A stretch of DNA of 64,000 nucleotides from positions 17,036-81,035 of the forward strand of contig NZ_JAURVJ010000213.1 in NCBI RefSeq assembly GCF_030655615.1, in the 5' to 3' direction. A model generated the notes under the pieces. The model ran no database searches and was not told where the DNA came from. It worked only from the letters and a program-made list of their open reading frames with translations. This document shows, one piece after another, positions 1 to 8,493 of this stretch (position 1 is the stretch's first letter; every line of letters begins with the position of its first letter). Source of the DNA: Nocardioides sp. Its GTDB lineage: Bacteria; Actinomycetota; Actinomycetes; Propionibacteriales; Nocardioidaceae. Position numbers and translations under genes: made by a program.

Positions 1-13
1 ACCGTGGGGAGAC

Positions 14-45
14 GCTGACCCGTCGCGTTGGTGCGACGGGTCAGC
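14..45 (-). terminator. Hairpin downstream of the DUF222/HNH gene
   Basis: A perfect 13-bp inverted repeat (gctgacccgtcgc and its complement) with a 6-nt loop lies 80 bp past the stop codon of the HNH gene, in the position of a terminator. There is no T-tract, which is common for high-GC actinobacterial terminators. The hairpin is seen directly; the terminator role is inferred. Confidence 0.5.
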
Positions 46-126
46 GAGACCGTGGTGCACCCAGGTTGGACACGGTGAGCGCACCGATGGCCCCGCTGCC
101 TGGTGGATGCGGGGTCGTCGGGGCGT

Positions 127-1365
127 TCAGGGTCGTCGTCGGCGGCGGTCGACGAGGTAGGTAATCCCGGTGGGGCTGGTCCACTCGTACAGTCCGGGCT
201 CCACCACGCGATACCGCCACGTGCCGTGGGTCTTGGCACGGTGGTGCCGCCGGCACAACATCGCGAGGTTCTCGACGCTCGTGGGGCCGCCGGCGTCGAA
301 GGGGATGATGTGGTCGAGGTCGACGTGGCGGCGGTGGCAGCCCGGGAACACACACGTCCCGTCACGTAGGCGGACCTGTTCGCGGATGGCCTCGGTGGGG
401 CGGTATGCCTCGGTCGAGAGGTTCGAGTTGAGGTCGATGACCGGCTTGACCGTCATCTTGGTGCCCGCGGTCTGGCACCACTGGCGGATCTGTTCGAGCA
501 GGACCGGGGACCAGGTGTTGTCCACGAACCCCGGACGGTCGGCAGCTTCGGCGTCGAGGTGGACGTAGAGCGTCACCCCACGACCACTGCCCGGGGTGGA
601 GTTCAGGTCGAGGGCGAGCTGGTGGCGGCCCATTTCACCCAGCGCCTGGGACCGGCGGACGTTGAGGGTCTCGGTGGAGCCGAGGTCGGCCAACTGCTGG
701 GCGCCGGACTTCAACGCGGCTTCGAGGTCGAGGGCGTCGGCGAGGTCGAGGGTCGCGGACACCTCGACGGTCCCCGAGGTGGAGACGCCGTCGAGGTAGA
801 CATCGGCATGCCGGCCCTCAGCTGCTGCCTGGCGACGCCGTTCGGCCTCGAGGGGGTCGTGCTCGTCGCGGGCGGCGTCCACGGCCCGGTCGATCTGGGT
901 GAACGCGCAGCCGTGCAGGAACGCGGCCAGGGCCTTGTCGACCGCAGCGGCACCCTCCATCGGCAGTGGCCGGGTCTGCTCAGCGACGCGGAAGGCGAGC
1001 CAGACCGGGATCTCCAGCTTGACCACGCGGGCGTAGATCCGCGGCAGCCGGTAGCGGAGCTCGAGGGCCTTGCCGAGGTAGGCCAGCCCGCTGTCGGACG
1101 AGCGGCCGATGGACAGCGCGAGGTCGAGGGCGGCGTACTCGGCGACCACGGGTGCTCCGGCGCCGGCGAGCTGCAGGGGTGGTTCGTCGTTCCAGTCGTG
1201 GAGCTCAGCGGCCTCGGTGTCGCCAGCGGTGTGCGCGGCGGCCCAGTCGAGGACGGCGTTGAGCTTGTTGACCTCGTCGCGACTGATGTCGAGACAGGCG
1301 CCTCGGACCGACTCGAGCAGCGGGTCGCTGCTCGAGGTGCGGGTGGTCCGGTGGGTGCTGGCCAT
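127..1365 (-). CDS. DUF222 / HNH endonuclease domain protein (13E12-repeat type)
   Basis: The 412-residue product has a long alpha-helical DUF222 region over roughly residues 20-300 and a C-terminal HNH nuclease motif near residues 335-385. The motif reads CVFPGCHRRHVDLDH followed by LCRRHHRAKTHG, so the zinc-binding cysteines, the HxDH core and the final histidines are present. Such proteins are multicopy in actinobacterial genomes and are associated with the mycobacterial 13E12 repeat family; their physiological role is unknown. The ATG at 1365 begins MASTHRTTRTSS and has a TAGAAT -10-like element only 6 nt upstream, so the mRNA may be leaderless. The gene stands alone, next to a tandem repeat array that may be a recombination-prone neighbourhood. 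Confidence 0.85.
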   Translation of the reverse strand: MASTHRTTRTSSSDPLLESVRGACLDISRDEVNKLNAVLDWAAAHTAGDTEAAELHDWNDEPPLQLAGAGAPVVAEYAALDLALSIGRSSDSGLAYLGKALELRYRLPRIYARVVKLEIPVWLAFRVAEQTRPLPMEGAAAVDKALAAFLHGCAFTQIDRAVDAARDEHDPLEAERRRQAAAEGRHADVYLDGVSTSGTVEVSATLDLADALDLEAALKSGAQQLADLGSTETLNVRRSQALGEMGRHQLALDLNSTPGSGRGVTLYVHLDAEAADRPGFVDNTWSPVLLEQIRQWCQTAGTKMTVKPVIDLNSNLSTEAYRPTEAIREQVRLRDGTCVFPGCHRRHVDLDHIIPFDAGGPTSVENLAMLCRRHHRAKTHGTWRYRVVEPGLYEWTSPTGITYLVDRRRRRP

Positions 1366-1371
1366 GGTCTG

Positions 1372-1377
1372 ATTCTA
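1372..1377 (-). promoter_or_regulatory. Possible -10 element (TAGAAT) for the HNH gene
   Basis: On the minus strand TAGAAT sits 6 nt before the ATG at 1365, which fits a leaderless start. No convincing -35 hexamer is seen at the usual distance. Confidence 0.35.
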
Positions 1378-1490
1378 GAAGTCGCCACCGACAATTCGCT
1401 AGTGTGTTCGAGGTTGTCTGCACGTCGATCTCGACTTTCTGACGGGGTCTCGTGACGGCCGCGGGCGTCCTCCTCAACCACTGTGTGGCC

Positions 1491-1817
1491 CGGTCCGGCG
1501 CACCGGCTGCGGGGGTCTCGACACGCCGGGCCGTAGCCGGCCCGTCGGCTCGACCACCGTGCTGGGGAGTCGGTCGGCTCCGGCGTGCCGATTGTGGGGG
1601 TCTCGACACGCCGGGCCGTAGCCGGCCCGTCGGCTCGACCACCGTGCTGGGGAGTCGGTCGGCTCCGGCGTACCGGTTGAGGGGGTCTCGACACGCCGGG
1701 CCGTAGCCGGCCCGTCGGCTCGACCACCGTGCTGGAGGTCGGTCAGCTCCGGCGTGCCGGTTGCGGGGGACTCGACACGCCGAGCCGTAGCCGGCCCGTC
1801 GGCTCGACCACCGTGAG
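1491..1817. repeat. 85-bp tandem repeat, four copies
   Basis: Four near-identical units start at equivalent points 1516, 1601, 1686 and 1770 (periods 85, 85 and 84). Each holds tctcgacacgcc, an internal hairpin (cgggcc gtagcc ggcccg) and the terminal ctcgaccaccgt. The last copy is the most diverged. There is no spacer variation, so it is not a CRISPR. Related ctcgaccaccgt elements recur at 56.2-56.4 kb, which suggests a dispersed palindromic family. It fills the gap between the HNH gene and the small membrane protein gene; no coding region is supported here. Confidence 0.85.
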
Positions 1818-1827
1818 GTGGTGCGGG

Positions 1828-2094
1828 TCAGGTGAAGGCGTACCAGACCCGCATCAGCGCGAACACGACCGGCAGGCCGAAGATCACCAGGAGCACCCAG
1901 GCGGTGATCCGGTGGAGGGGCTTGGCGCCGTCGAGGTTGCCGGCGAAGTCGAGGAGGGCGCCGTCGGGAACGTTGTGGGTGAGGCCCATCTTGCGGGCGT
2001 CGTCGGGGAGGTGGCCGCCGGGGAACCAGTAGGGCGGGGTGTCGTCGTCGGGCGCGTAGTCCTCGTCGAACTCGTCGACGTACTCATCCCGCAT
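1828..2094 (-). CDS. Small acidic protein with one C-terminal membrane helix
   Basis: This 88-residue product begins MRDEYVDEFDEDYAPDDD, so the N-terminal third is strongly acidic. One hydrophobic segment (WVLLVIFGLPVVFALMRVW) lies at the C-terminus and predicts a tail-anchored or single-pass protein. The ORF track extends to 2295, but that extension would run into the phoH promoter and leader region and has biased shadow composition; the ATG at 2094 is the sensible start. No domain is recognised. It is divergent from phoH and ends about 10 bp from the tandem repeat array. Confidence 0.6.
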   Translation of the reverse strand: MRDEYVDEFDEDYAPDDDTPPYWFPGGHLPDDARKMGLTHNVPDGALLDFAGNLDGAKPLHRITAWVLLVIFGLPVVFALMRVWYAFT

Positions 2095-2258
2095 GGGCCC
2101 ACCGTACGTCCATCGGCTGTGGTGGCGCTGAGGGATCGCTGACGCCTCGTCCGACGGGGTGACTATCTCGCGGGCGCCCGCCCGGCCGACCGACGTACGA
2201 TGGAGCCACGCACGACCGCCCCACCTCCCCGACGAAAGGCCGCCCGTCCCGGGCACCC

Positions 2259-3272
2259 ATGACTGACTCGAACCCCACCGGAGACCTCCAGACACGCCAC
2301 ACCGTCGTGGTCCCCAACAGCATCGACATGGTCAGCCTGCTCGGACCGGGGGACGAGTACCTCGGGATCATCGAGGGCGGCTTCAAGGCCGAGATCCACG
2401 TCCGCGGCAACCGGATCACCATGAAGGGCGACCCCGGCGAGGTCGCGCTCGCCGAGCGGCTGCTCGACGAGCTGGTCACGATCATCCGCACCGGCCAGGG
2501 CGTCACGTCCGAGACCGTCGAGCGCGCGATCGAGATGCTGCGCACCGAGACCACCGAGCGCCCGGCCGACGTGCTGTCGCTCAACATCTTGAGCAACCGC
2601 GGCCGGTCGATCCGGCCCAAGACGCTCAACCAGAAGCGCTACGTCGACTCGATCGACAAGAACACGATCACCTTCGGCATCGGACCCGCCGGCACCGGCA
2701 AGACCTACCTCGCGATGGCCAAGGCCGTGCAGGCGCTGCAGGCCAAGCAGGTCAACCGCATCATCCTGACCCGTCCGGCGGTCGAGGCCGGCGAGAGCCT
2801 CGGCTACCTCCCCGGCACGCTGAGCGAGAAGATCGACCCCTACCTGCGGCCGCTCTACGACGCCCTGCACGACATGATCGACCCCGAGACGATCCCCAAG
2901 CTGCTCGCCGCCGGGACGATCGAGGTCGCCCCGCTGGCCTACATGCGAGGTCGCACCCTCAACGACAGCTTCATCATCCTCGACGAGGCGCAGAACACGA
3001 CGCCCGAGCAGATGAAGATGTTCCTGACCCGCCTGGGCTTCGGCTCCAAGATCGTCGTCACCGGCGACATCACCCAGGTCGACCTGCCGGGCAACATCAA
3101 GTCGGGGCTGCGCATCATCGAGGGCATCCTCGACGACGTCGAGGACATCTCGTTCCAGCGCCTCACCAGCCACGACGTCGTCCGGCACCGCCTGGTCGGC
3201 AAGATCGTGGCGGCCTACGACGAGTTCGACACCCGTGGCGGCATCGCCACCGCCAAGGAGAACCAGCGGTGA
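2259..3272 (+). CDS. phoH: PhoH family ATPase
   Basis: The 337-residue protein has an N-terminal KH-like segment (about 40-75) and a PhoH ATPase domain with Walker A GPAGTGKT at residues 142-149 and a Walker B-like FIILDEAQN. PhoH proteins are RNA-associated P-loop ATPases, often co-operonic with the 16S rRNA maturation endonuclease YbeY, as here: the ybeY ATG lies 7 bp after the phoH stop. It opens the conserved phoH-ybeY-corC operon, also known in mycobacteria. The ATG at 2259 is preceded by gacgaaagg at a rather long distance. The molecular role in RNA metabolism is a family-level inference. Confidence 0.93.
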   Translation: MTDSNPTGDLQTRHTVVVPNSIDMVSLLGPGDEYLGIIEGGFKAEIHVRGNRITMKGDPGEVALAERLLDELVTIIRTGQGVTSETVERAIEMLRTETTERPADVLSLNILSNRGRSIRPKTLNQKRYVDSIDKNTITFGIGPAGTGKTYLAMAKAVQALQAKQVNRIILTRPAVEAGESLGYLPGTLSEKIDPYLRPLYDALHDMIDPETIPKLLAAGTIEVAPLAYMRGRTLNDSFIILDEAQNTTPEQMKMFLTRLGFGSKIVVTGDITQVDLPGNIKSGLRIIEGILDDVEDISFQRLTSHDVVRHRLVGKIVAAYDEFDTRGGIATAKENQR

Positions 3273-3279
3273 GTCGGAG

Positions 3280-3729
3280 ATGACCATCGAGATCCTCGAC
3301 GAGTCGGGGACCGGCATCGACGTCAAGCACTTGGCTCAGCTGAGCCGCTTCGTCATGGACTCCATGCGGGTCCACCCGCTCGCCGAGCTCTGCATCAAGG
3401 CCGTCGACGAGGCCACGATCACCGAGCTCAACGAGAAGTGGATGGAGAAGGAGGGCCCGACCGACGTGCTCGCCTTCCCCATGGACGAGCTGCGTCCGGG
3501 CCTGGTCGACGAAGAGCCCGAGGAGGGCGTCCTCGGCGACATCATGCTGTGCCCGCAGATCGCCGAGCAGCAGGGCGAGACGGCCGGTCACGGCACCCTC
3601 GCCGAGATCGAGCTGCTGACGGTCCACGGCATCCTCCACCTGCTCGGCTACGACCACGCCGAGCCCGAGGAGCACGCGGAGATGTTCGGCCTCCAGGACC
3701 GCCTGCTCGGGGAGTGGCGCAGCCGGTGA
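3280..3729 (+). CDS. ybeY: Endoribonuclease YbeY (rRNA maturation factor)
   Basis: YbeY is a single-strand-specific zinc endoribonuclease needed for 16S rRNA 3' end maturation and 70S quality control. The 149-residue product carries the zinc site HGILHLLGYDHAEPEEH (H-x3-H-x5-H) near residues 114-130 and the usual TDVLAFP motif. I chose ATG 3280 (MTIEILDES) over the upstream track start because it follows a ggag-type ribosome binding site and avoids overlap with phoH. Its stop overlaps the GTG of the next gene (GTGA), indicating translational coupling. Confidence 0.93.
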   Translation: MTIEILDESGTGIDVKHLAQLSRFVMDSMRVHPLAELCIKAVDEATITELNEKWMEKEGPTDVLAFPMDELRPGLVDEEPEEGVLGDIMLCPQIAEQQGETAGHGTLAEIELLTVHGILHLLGYDHAEPEEHAEMFGLQDRLLGEWRSR

Positions 3730-5060
3730 CCGGCACCATCACCCTGCTGGTCGCGGCCCTGCTCGTCGGGCTGGCCGGGGTGTTCAGCGCGGTCGACGCC
3801 GCGCTCGGCTCGTTCTCCAAGGCCCGGGCCGCCGAGCTCGCGCACGAGGAGCGCGCCGGCGCCAAGCAGCTCCTGGTGCTGCTCGAGGACGCGCCGCGCC
3901 ACCTCAACACCGCACTGCTGCTGCGCCTGCTCTGCGAGATCGCCGCCATCGTGCTGGTCACCCTCGAGCTCGACCAGGCCCTCGACGGGCCGTGGTGGGT
4001 CAGCGTCCTCACCGCGATCGGCGTGATGCTGGTCGTGTCGTTCGTCGTCATCGGCGTGGGCCCACGCACCATCGGCCGCCAGCACTCCGAGCAGGTCGCC
4101 CTCTACTCCGCCGGGGTCCTGGCGGTCTTCACCACGGTGCTCGGCCCGCTGTCCGGCCTCCTGATCCTGCTCGGCAACGCCCTCACCCCCGGCAAGGGCT
4201 TCCGCGAGGGCCCGTTCTCGTCCGAGACCGAGCTGCGCGAGATGGTCGACATCGCCGAGGCGTCCGCGCTCATCGAGGCCGACGAGCGCAAGATGATCCA
4301 CTCCGTCTTCGAGCTCGGCGACACCACCGTCCGCGAGGTCATGGTCCCGCGCGGCGACGTCGTCTACATCGAGCACTACAAGAACCTGCGCCAGACCATG
4401 TCGCTGTTCCTCCGCAGCGGGTTCTCCCGCCTGCCCGTCATCGGCGAGAACCTCGACGACATCAGGGGTTTCGCCTACCTCAAGGACCTCGTGCGCCGCG
4501 ACTTCGAGGCACCCGACGTCGAGCTGACCCAGCAGGTCGAGGAGGTCATGCGGCCCGTCGCGTGGGTGCCCGAGTCCAAGCCGGTCGACGACCAGCTCCG
4601 CGAGATGCAGGCCGGTCGCACCCACATCGCCGTCGTGGTCGACGAGTACGGCGGCACCGCCGGCCTCATCACGATCGAGGACCTCCTCGAGGAGATCGTC
4701 GGCGAGATCACCGACGAGTACGACCAGGACGAGATCGAGGTCGAGGCGCTGCCCACGACCGCCGACGGGAGCCCAGCGGGCTACCGGGTCTCGTCGCGCT
4801 ACCCCGTCGACGACCTCGACGAGCTCTTCGGCTTCGACGTCGAGGAGGAGGACGTCGACAGCGTCGGCGGCCTGATGGCCAAGCACCTCGGCCGCGTCCC
4901 GATCCCGGGCTCCCACGTCGACGCCCACGGCCTGCGGTTCGAGGCTGAGGACACCGCCGGGCGCCGCAACAAGATCGGCACCGTCCTCATCCGGCGCACC
5001 GTGGTCGAGCCGGTCGTCGAGGACGCCGACGCCACGGCTGTCGACGCCGGACACCCCTGA
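3726..5060 (+). CDS. CorC/HlyC-type CNNM membrane protein with CBS pair
   Basis: This 444-residue integral membrane protein belongs to the CNNM/CorC family, which is linked to magnesium and cobalt transport. An N-terminal DUF21 domain with about four hydrophobic segments covers residues 1-180. A CBS pair (about 190-315, with [12 protein letters not shown] and [25 protein letters not shown]) and a C-terminal CorC_HlyC domain follow. The GTG at 3726 overlaps the ybeY stop and directly precedes the first membrane helix ([18 protein letters not shown]); the longer track ORF is a shadow upstream of this point. Transport function is inferred from the family. Confidence 0.9.
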   Translation: MTGTITLLVAALLVGLAGVFSAVDAALGSFSKARAAELAHEERAGAKQLLVLLEDAPRHLNTALLLRLLCEIAAIVLVTLELDQALDGPWWVSVLTAIGVMLVVSFVVIGVGPRTIGRQHSEQVALYSAGVLAVFTTVLGPLSGLLILLGNALTPGKGFREGPFSSETELREMVDIAEASALIEADERKMIHSVFELGDTTVREVMVPRGDVVYIEHYKNLRQTMSLFLRSGFSRLPVIGENLDDIRGFAYLKDLVRRDFEAPDVELTQQVEEVMRPVAWVPESKPVDDQLREMQAGRTHIAVVVDEYGGTAGLITIEDLLEEIVGEITDEYDQDEIEVEALPTTADGSPAGYRVSSRYPVDDLDELFGFDVEEEDVDSVGGLMAKHLGRVPIPGSHVDAHGLRFEAEDTAGRRNKIGTVLIRRTVVEPVVEDADATAVDAGHP

Positions 5061-5137
5061 TCCGGCCGGTCCGAGATCCGAGGCAACCTCACGACGCTCC
5101 GCACCCGTTCATGGGGTGACAGGCACGGGGAGGCCGG

Positions 5138-5662
5138 GTGAGGACGCAGGACCGCGACGCGGAGTTCAGCGCGTACGTCGCCGCGCACCGCGTCCGGATG
5201 GTGCGCGCAGCACTGCTGCTCACCGGCGGGGCGTACGCCGAGGCCGAGGACCTCGTGCAGACCGTGCTCGTCCGGCTCTACCTGAGGTGGGGGCGGGTCA
5301 GCCGGGTCGAGGACCCGGTCGGCTACGGCATGCGGGCCCTGACCAACGTGTTCCTCGACGAGCGCCGGCGGGCGCACCGTCGGCGCGAGGTCGTCTCCGA
5401 CCACGACGCCGACGGGCCGCGGCCCGGCGACCAGATGGCCGAGCACGACGTCCGCGCGACCGTGTTCGCCGCTCTCGCCGCCCTGCCGCCACGGCAGCGG
5501 GCCGTCGTCGTGCTGCGGCACTTCCTCGACCACGACGTGGCCGGCACCGCCGACGCGCTCGGGATCACCGAGGGCACCGTCAAGTCCCAGAACGCCAAGG
5601 CGCTGACGCGGCTCCGTGAGCTGCTCGGCACCGACATCGACTACGAGGAAGTGGGCCCGTGA
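5138..5662 (+). CDS. SigE-family RNA polymerase sigma-70 factor (ECF type)
   Basis: This 174-residue ECF sigma factor has region 2 (about residues 10-75, with EAEDLVQTVLVRLY) and region 4 (about 105-160, LPPRQRAVVVLRHF then GITEGTVKSQNAKAL helix-turn-helix). The sequence style matches the actinobacterial SigE/SACE family of group ECF factors. The GTG start at 5138 follows a ggggagg ribosome binding site at good spacing. Its stop overlaps the GTG of a membrane protein gene, the classic arrangement of an ECF factor with its cognate anti-sigma or surface partner. A second such pair lies at 32.9-34.5 kb. Confidence 0.88.
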   Translation: MRTQDRDAEFSAYVAAHRVRMVRAALLLTGGAYAEAEDLVQTVLVRLYLRWGRVSRVEDPVGYGMRALTNVFLDERRRAHRRREVVSDHDADGPRPGDQMAEHDVRATVFAALAALPPRQRAVVVLRHFLDHDVAGTADALGITEGTVKSQNAKALTRLRELLGTDIDYEEVGP

Positions 5663-6366
5663 CCGACATCAAGCAGCTGCTCCACGAGGTCAGCGACATC
5701 ACCGTCCCCGTCGACGTCGCCGCCGACCTGGCCCGGGGACGCGCCGCGGCCCACCACCGGCGGGCGGTCCTCGCCGCCGTCGGCGCCGCAGCGGCCGTCG
5801 TCGCCGTCACCGTCGGTGGCTACGCCGTCGTGACCGGGGACGACGGTGACGCCGGGTCGTCCGGTTTCGCCACGTCGTCGGTGGCGCCGACCTCCGACCC
5901 GCCGACGAGCCGGCCGACGGCGCCACCCACCACCCCGCCCGCGACCCCCCACGAGACCGTCACCGCCGCGCCGGTCGACCCGGCCACCCTGGTCCACACG
6001 CCGTTCTTCGACGTGCCGCCGCCCCCGAGGGGGTGGTACCTGGTCGGCGGCCAGGAGCCCTACGTCATGTTCGCCCGCGACGGCAGCGACGCCGACCTGA
6101 CCGGCGGGTTCTCCGGCCGGCTCATGGTGCTGCTCGGTTCGCCCGACGAGGCACTGCCCGGCGACGCCGCGACGCCCCTCGACCTCGATGGCCGCACCTT
6201 CTACCTGACACCGGCCGACGCGGGCGCGACCCAGATCCGCGTCGAGCGCGACAACGGGGAGTGGCTCACCGTGCAGTACCCCGTCGCCGCCGGGTTCGAC
6301 GTCGCCGACATGGTCGCGTTCCTCGCCGGCGTACGCGTCCTGCCGGGAGCGATGGCGGCCAGCTGA
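5659..6366 (+). CDS. Single-pass membrane protein coupled to the ECF sigma factor
   Basis: The 235-residue product has a short cytoplasmic N-terminus (MTDIKQLLHEVSDITVPVDV), one membrane helix near residues 35-57, a Pro/Thr/Ser-rich linker and an extracytoplasmic domain with no recognised fold. Such genes follow SigE-family factors in actinobacteria and may act as anti-sigma factors, but no zinc HxxxCxxC anti-sigma motif is present. The GTG overlaps the sigma gene stop by 4 bp. Function is inferred only from context. Confidence 0.7.
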   Translation: MTDIKQLLHEVSDITVPVDVAADLARGRAAAHHRRAVLAAVGAAAAVVAVTVGGYAVVTGDDGDAGSSGFATSSVAPTSDPPTSRPTAPPTTPPATPHETVTAAPVDPATLVHTPFFDVPPPPRGWYLVGGQEPYVMFARDGSDADLTGGFSGRLMVLLGSPDEALPGDAATPLDLDGRTFYLTPADAGATQIRVERDNGEWLTVQYPVAAGFDVADMVAFLAGVRVLPGAMAAS

Positions 6367-6386
6367 CCGCGACCTAGGCTCGTGGG

Positions 6387-8093
6387 ATGGACCTCCGCTC
6401 ACTTCCGATCCCCGGCCTCCGCGCCCTGCCCGGCCTCGGCTCCCGGGGCCCGAGGACCGTGCTCGAGCTCGACCTCAGCCACGGCGTCCAGACCGGGCCG
6501 CCCCGGCACCCGCTGGAGGCGCTCCGGCTGCGGCAGGCCCCGACGCTGCGGGCCATCGGCGACGGGCTGCGTCGGGCGGCGGGGGACGACGACGTCCTCG
6601 GGCTCCTCGTGCACGTCGGGACCTGCCCGCTGTCGCTCGCGGTGGCCGACGAGGTCGGCGCGATGCTCGCAGACTTCTCGCAGGACAAGCCGTCGATCGC
6701 CTGGACCGCGACGTTCGGCGAGCTGACGAGCGGGCTCGCGGCCTACCGCGTCGCGGTCAACGCGCGCGAGGTCTGGGTGCAGCCGTCCGGCGCGCTCGGC
6801 CTCACCGGAGTCCACCTCGGCATCACCCTGCTCCGCGGGGGCCTGGAGAAGCTGGGGGTCGACCCGGAGTTCGCCAAGCGGCACGAGTACAAGTCGGCGG
6901 CCGACCAGCTCGCCGCCACCGAGGTCAGCGCCGCCAACCGCGAGATGGTGCAACGTCTCGCCGACGCGATCGTGGACGACACCGTCGCCCGGGTGGCGGC
7001 ACGGCGTTCACTGACCCCCGACGACGTACGGGACGCGATGGCGAGAGCACCGCTCTCGTCGGCCGCGGCGCTCGCGGCCGGGCTGGTGGACCACGTCGGC
7101 TACCGCGACGAGGTCTACGCGCATGCCCGGGAGACGTGGACGCCGCAGTGGCAGCCGACCTACGTCCACCGCTGGGCCCACGCCCAGCAGGCCGGCGGCG
7201 ACCGGCTCGCGGCCCTCACCCACCGCCACCGACCGGTCGTCGCGGTCGTCGACGTCACCGGACCGATCGTGCTCGGCCCGGGCACCGGTGCCCAGGCCGG
7301 CGCCGACCGCGTCGGCGCCCGGCTCCGCGAGGCCGGCCGCGACGACGACGTCAAGGCGGTCGTGCTGCGGGTCGACAGCCCCGGTGGCTCCTACGTCGCC
7401 AGCGACGCGATCCGCCGCGAGGTCCTCCGGCTCCGCGAGAGCGGGCGCCCCGTCGTCGCGACGATGGGCACGGCCGCGGCGTCCGGTGGCTACTTCGTCG
7501 CGATGCCCTGCGACGAGATCGTCGCGCAGCCGACGACGCTCACCGGGTCGATCGGCGTCCTCGCCGGCAAGATGGTCGTCGAGCGGCTCCTCGACCGGGT
7601 CGGCATCGTGCACGAGGCCGTCGACGCCGGTCCGCGCGCGGGCTTCCTCGCGCCCGGGCAGCGGTTCACCGACGAGGAGTGGCAGGTGCTCGACGCCTGG
7701 CTCGACGAGGTCTACGCCGACTTCACCACCAAGGCCGCCGACGACCGCGGCCTCGACCTCGCCGTCCTCGAGCCGCTCGCCCGCGGCCGCGTCTGGCTCG
7801 GCACCGACGCCCACGATCGCGGTCTCGTCGACCACCTCGGCGGCACCCGGCTGGCGCTCGAACGGGCCTGCACCCTGGCCGGCCTCGACCCCGACGACGT
7901 CCGGCTGCCGTCGCCCTCGCCGCTCGAGTGGCTGCAACGGCTCAGACCCGCCGAGTCCAGCGAGTCACCGGGCGCGGCCGCGGTCGTCGTACCGACGGGG
8001 CCCGAGGCGCTCCTCGAGCGGCTCGCCGCGTCGGTCGGGATCGCCGTGCCGCACGGGGTCCTGTCGATGCCGTCCGGGCTCTCTCTACCCTGA
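6387..8093 (+). CDS. sppA: Signal peptide peptidase SppA, 67K type
   Basis: The 568-residue protein has two tandem SppA (peptidase S49) domains. The N-terminal half carries the general-base lysine motif HEYKSAADQL near residue 170. The C-terminal half has the nucleophile region AASGGYFVAMPCDEIVAQPTT near residues 360-380, so both halves of the Ser/Lys dyad are present. SppA degrades signal peptides remaining in the membrane. The length fits the 67K type. There is no clear N-terminal membrane anchor, unlike the E. coli enzyme. The ATG at 6387 lies 20 bp after the preceding gene. Confidence 0.88.
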   Translation: MDLRSLPIPGLRALPGLGSRGPRTVLELDLSHGVQTGPPRHPLEALRLRQAPTLRAIGDGLRRAAGDDDVLGLLVHVGTCPLSLAVADEVGAMLADFSQDKPSIAWTATFGELTSGLAAYRVAVNAREVWVQPSGALGLTGVHLGITLLRGGLEKLGVDPEFAKRHEYKSAADQLAATEVSAANREMVQRLADAIVDDTVARVAARRSLTPDDVRDAMARAPLSSAAALAAGLVDHVGYRDEVYAHARETWTPQWQPTYVHRWAHAQQAGGDRLAALTHRHRPVVAVVDVTGPIVLGPGTGAQAGADRVGARLREAGRDDDVKAVVLRVDSPGGSYVASDAIRREVLRLRESGRPVVATMGTAAASGGYFVAMPCDEIVAQPTTLTGSIGVLAGKMVVERLLDRVGIVHEAVDAGPRAGFLAPGQRFTDEEWQVLDAWLDEVYADFTTKAADDRGLDLAVLEPLARGRVWLGTDAHDRGLVDHLGGTRLALERACTLAGLDPDDVRLPSPSPLEWLQRLRPAESSESPGAAAVVVPTGPEALLERLAASVGIAVPHGVLSMPSGLSLP

Positions 8094-8098
8094 CGGAC

Positions 8099-8425
8099 GT
8101 GGAACTCTCATCCGAGGACGCCAAGCTCGTCACGCTCGCCCGTGCCACCCGCGCCCGCACCCAGGCCGCCGAGGGGGCCGCCGTGCGCGACCACGACGGC
8201 CGCACCTACGCCGCCGCCACCGTCGACCTCGACACGTTGCAGCTGACGGCCGTCCAGGTGTGCGTCGCGATGGCGGTCGCCTCCGGCTCGCGCGGGCTCG
8301 CCGCCGCGGTGGTGCTCGGCGACGCGACGGCGCTGACCGAGCCCGACCGCGCCGTCCTCGAGGAGTACGCCGGCCCCGACGTCGTCGTGCACCTCGCCGA
8401 CGCGCGGGGCAACCTGGTCTCCTAG
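8099..8425 (+). CDS. Cytidine deaminase-like protein lacking the zinc motif
   Basis: The 108-residue product starts at GTG 8099, 5 bp after sppA; the track shows it only as the tail of a longer shadow ORF. It resembles the short deaminase-fold proteins located upstream of era in mycobacteria (Rv2365c-like). The segments LVTLARATRARTQAAEGAAVRD and LTAVQVCVAMAVASG align with a cytidine deaminase core. The catalytic H/C-A-E and PCxxC zinc motifs are absent, so a deaminase reaction is unlikely and a non-catalytic role is more probable. The family assignment rests on gene position plus weak similarity judged by eye. Confidence 0.7.
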   Translation: MELSSEDAKLVTLARATRARTQAAEGAAVRDHDGRTYAAATVDLDTLQLTAVQVCVAMAVASGSRGLAAAVVLGDATALTEPDRAVLEEYAGPDVVVHLADARGNLVS

Positions 8426-8493
8426 GAGTCTCCACCGGCCGGTCATCGCGACGTGTCCCACGTCTCTGCGCCCGGCCCCGGCCGTGGCCCGCG

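Noticed and set aside
1491-1817. Possible CRISPR array
   Set aside because: Repeat units follow one another without unique spacers and no cas genes are near.
3648-5054. 468-residue minus-strand ORF within the CorC gene
   Set aside because: Same type of shadow; the plus-strand protein has CNNM and CBS motifs.
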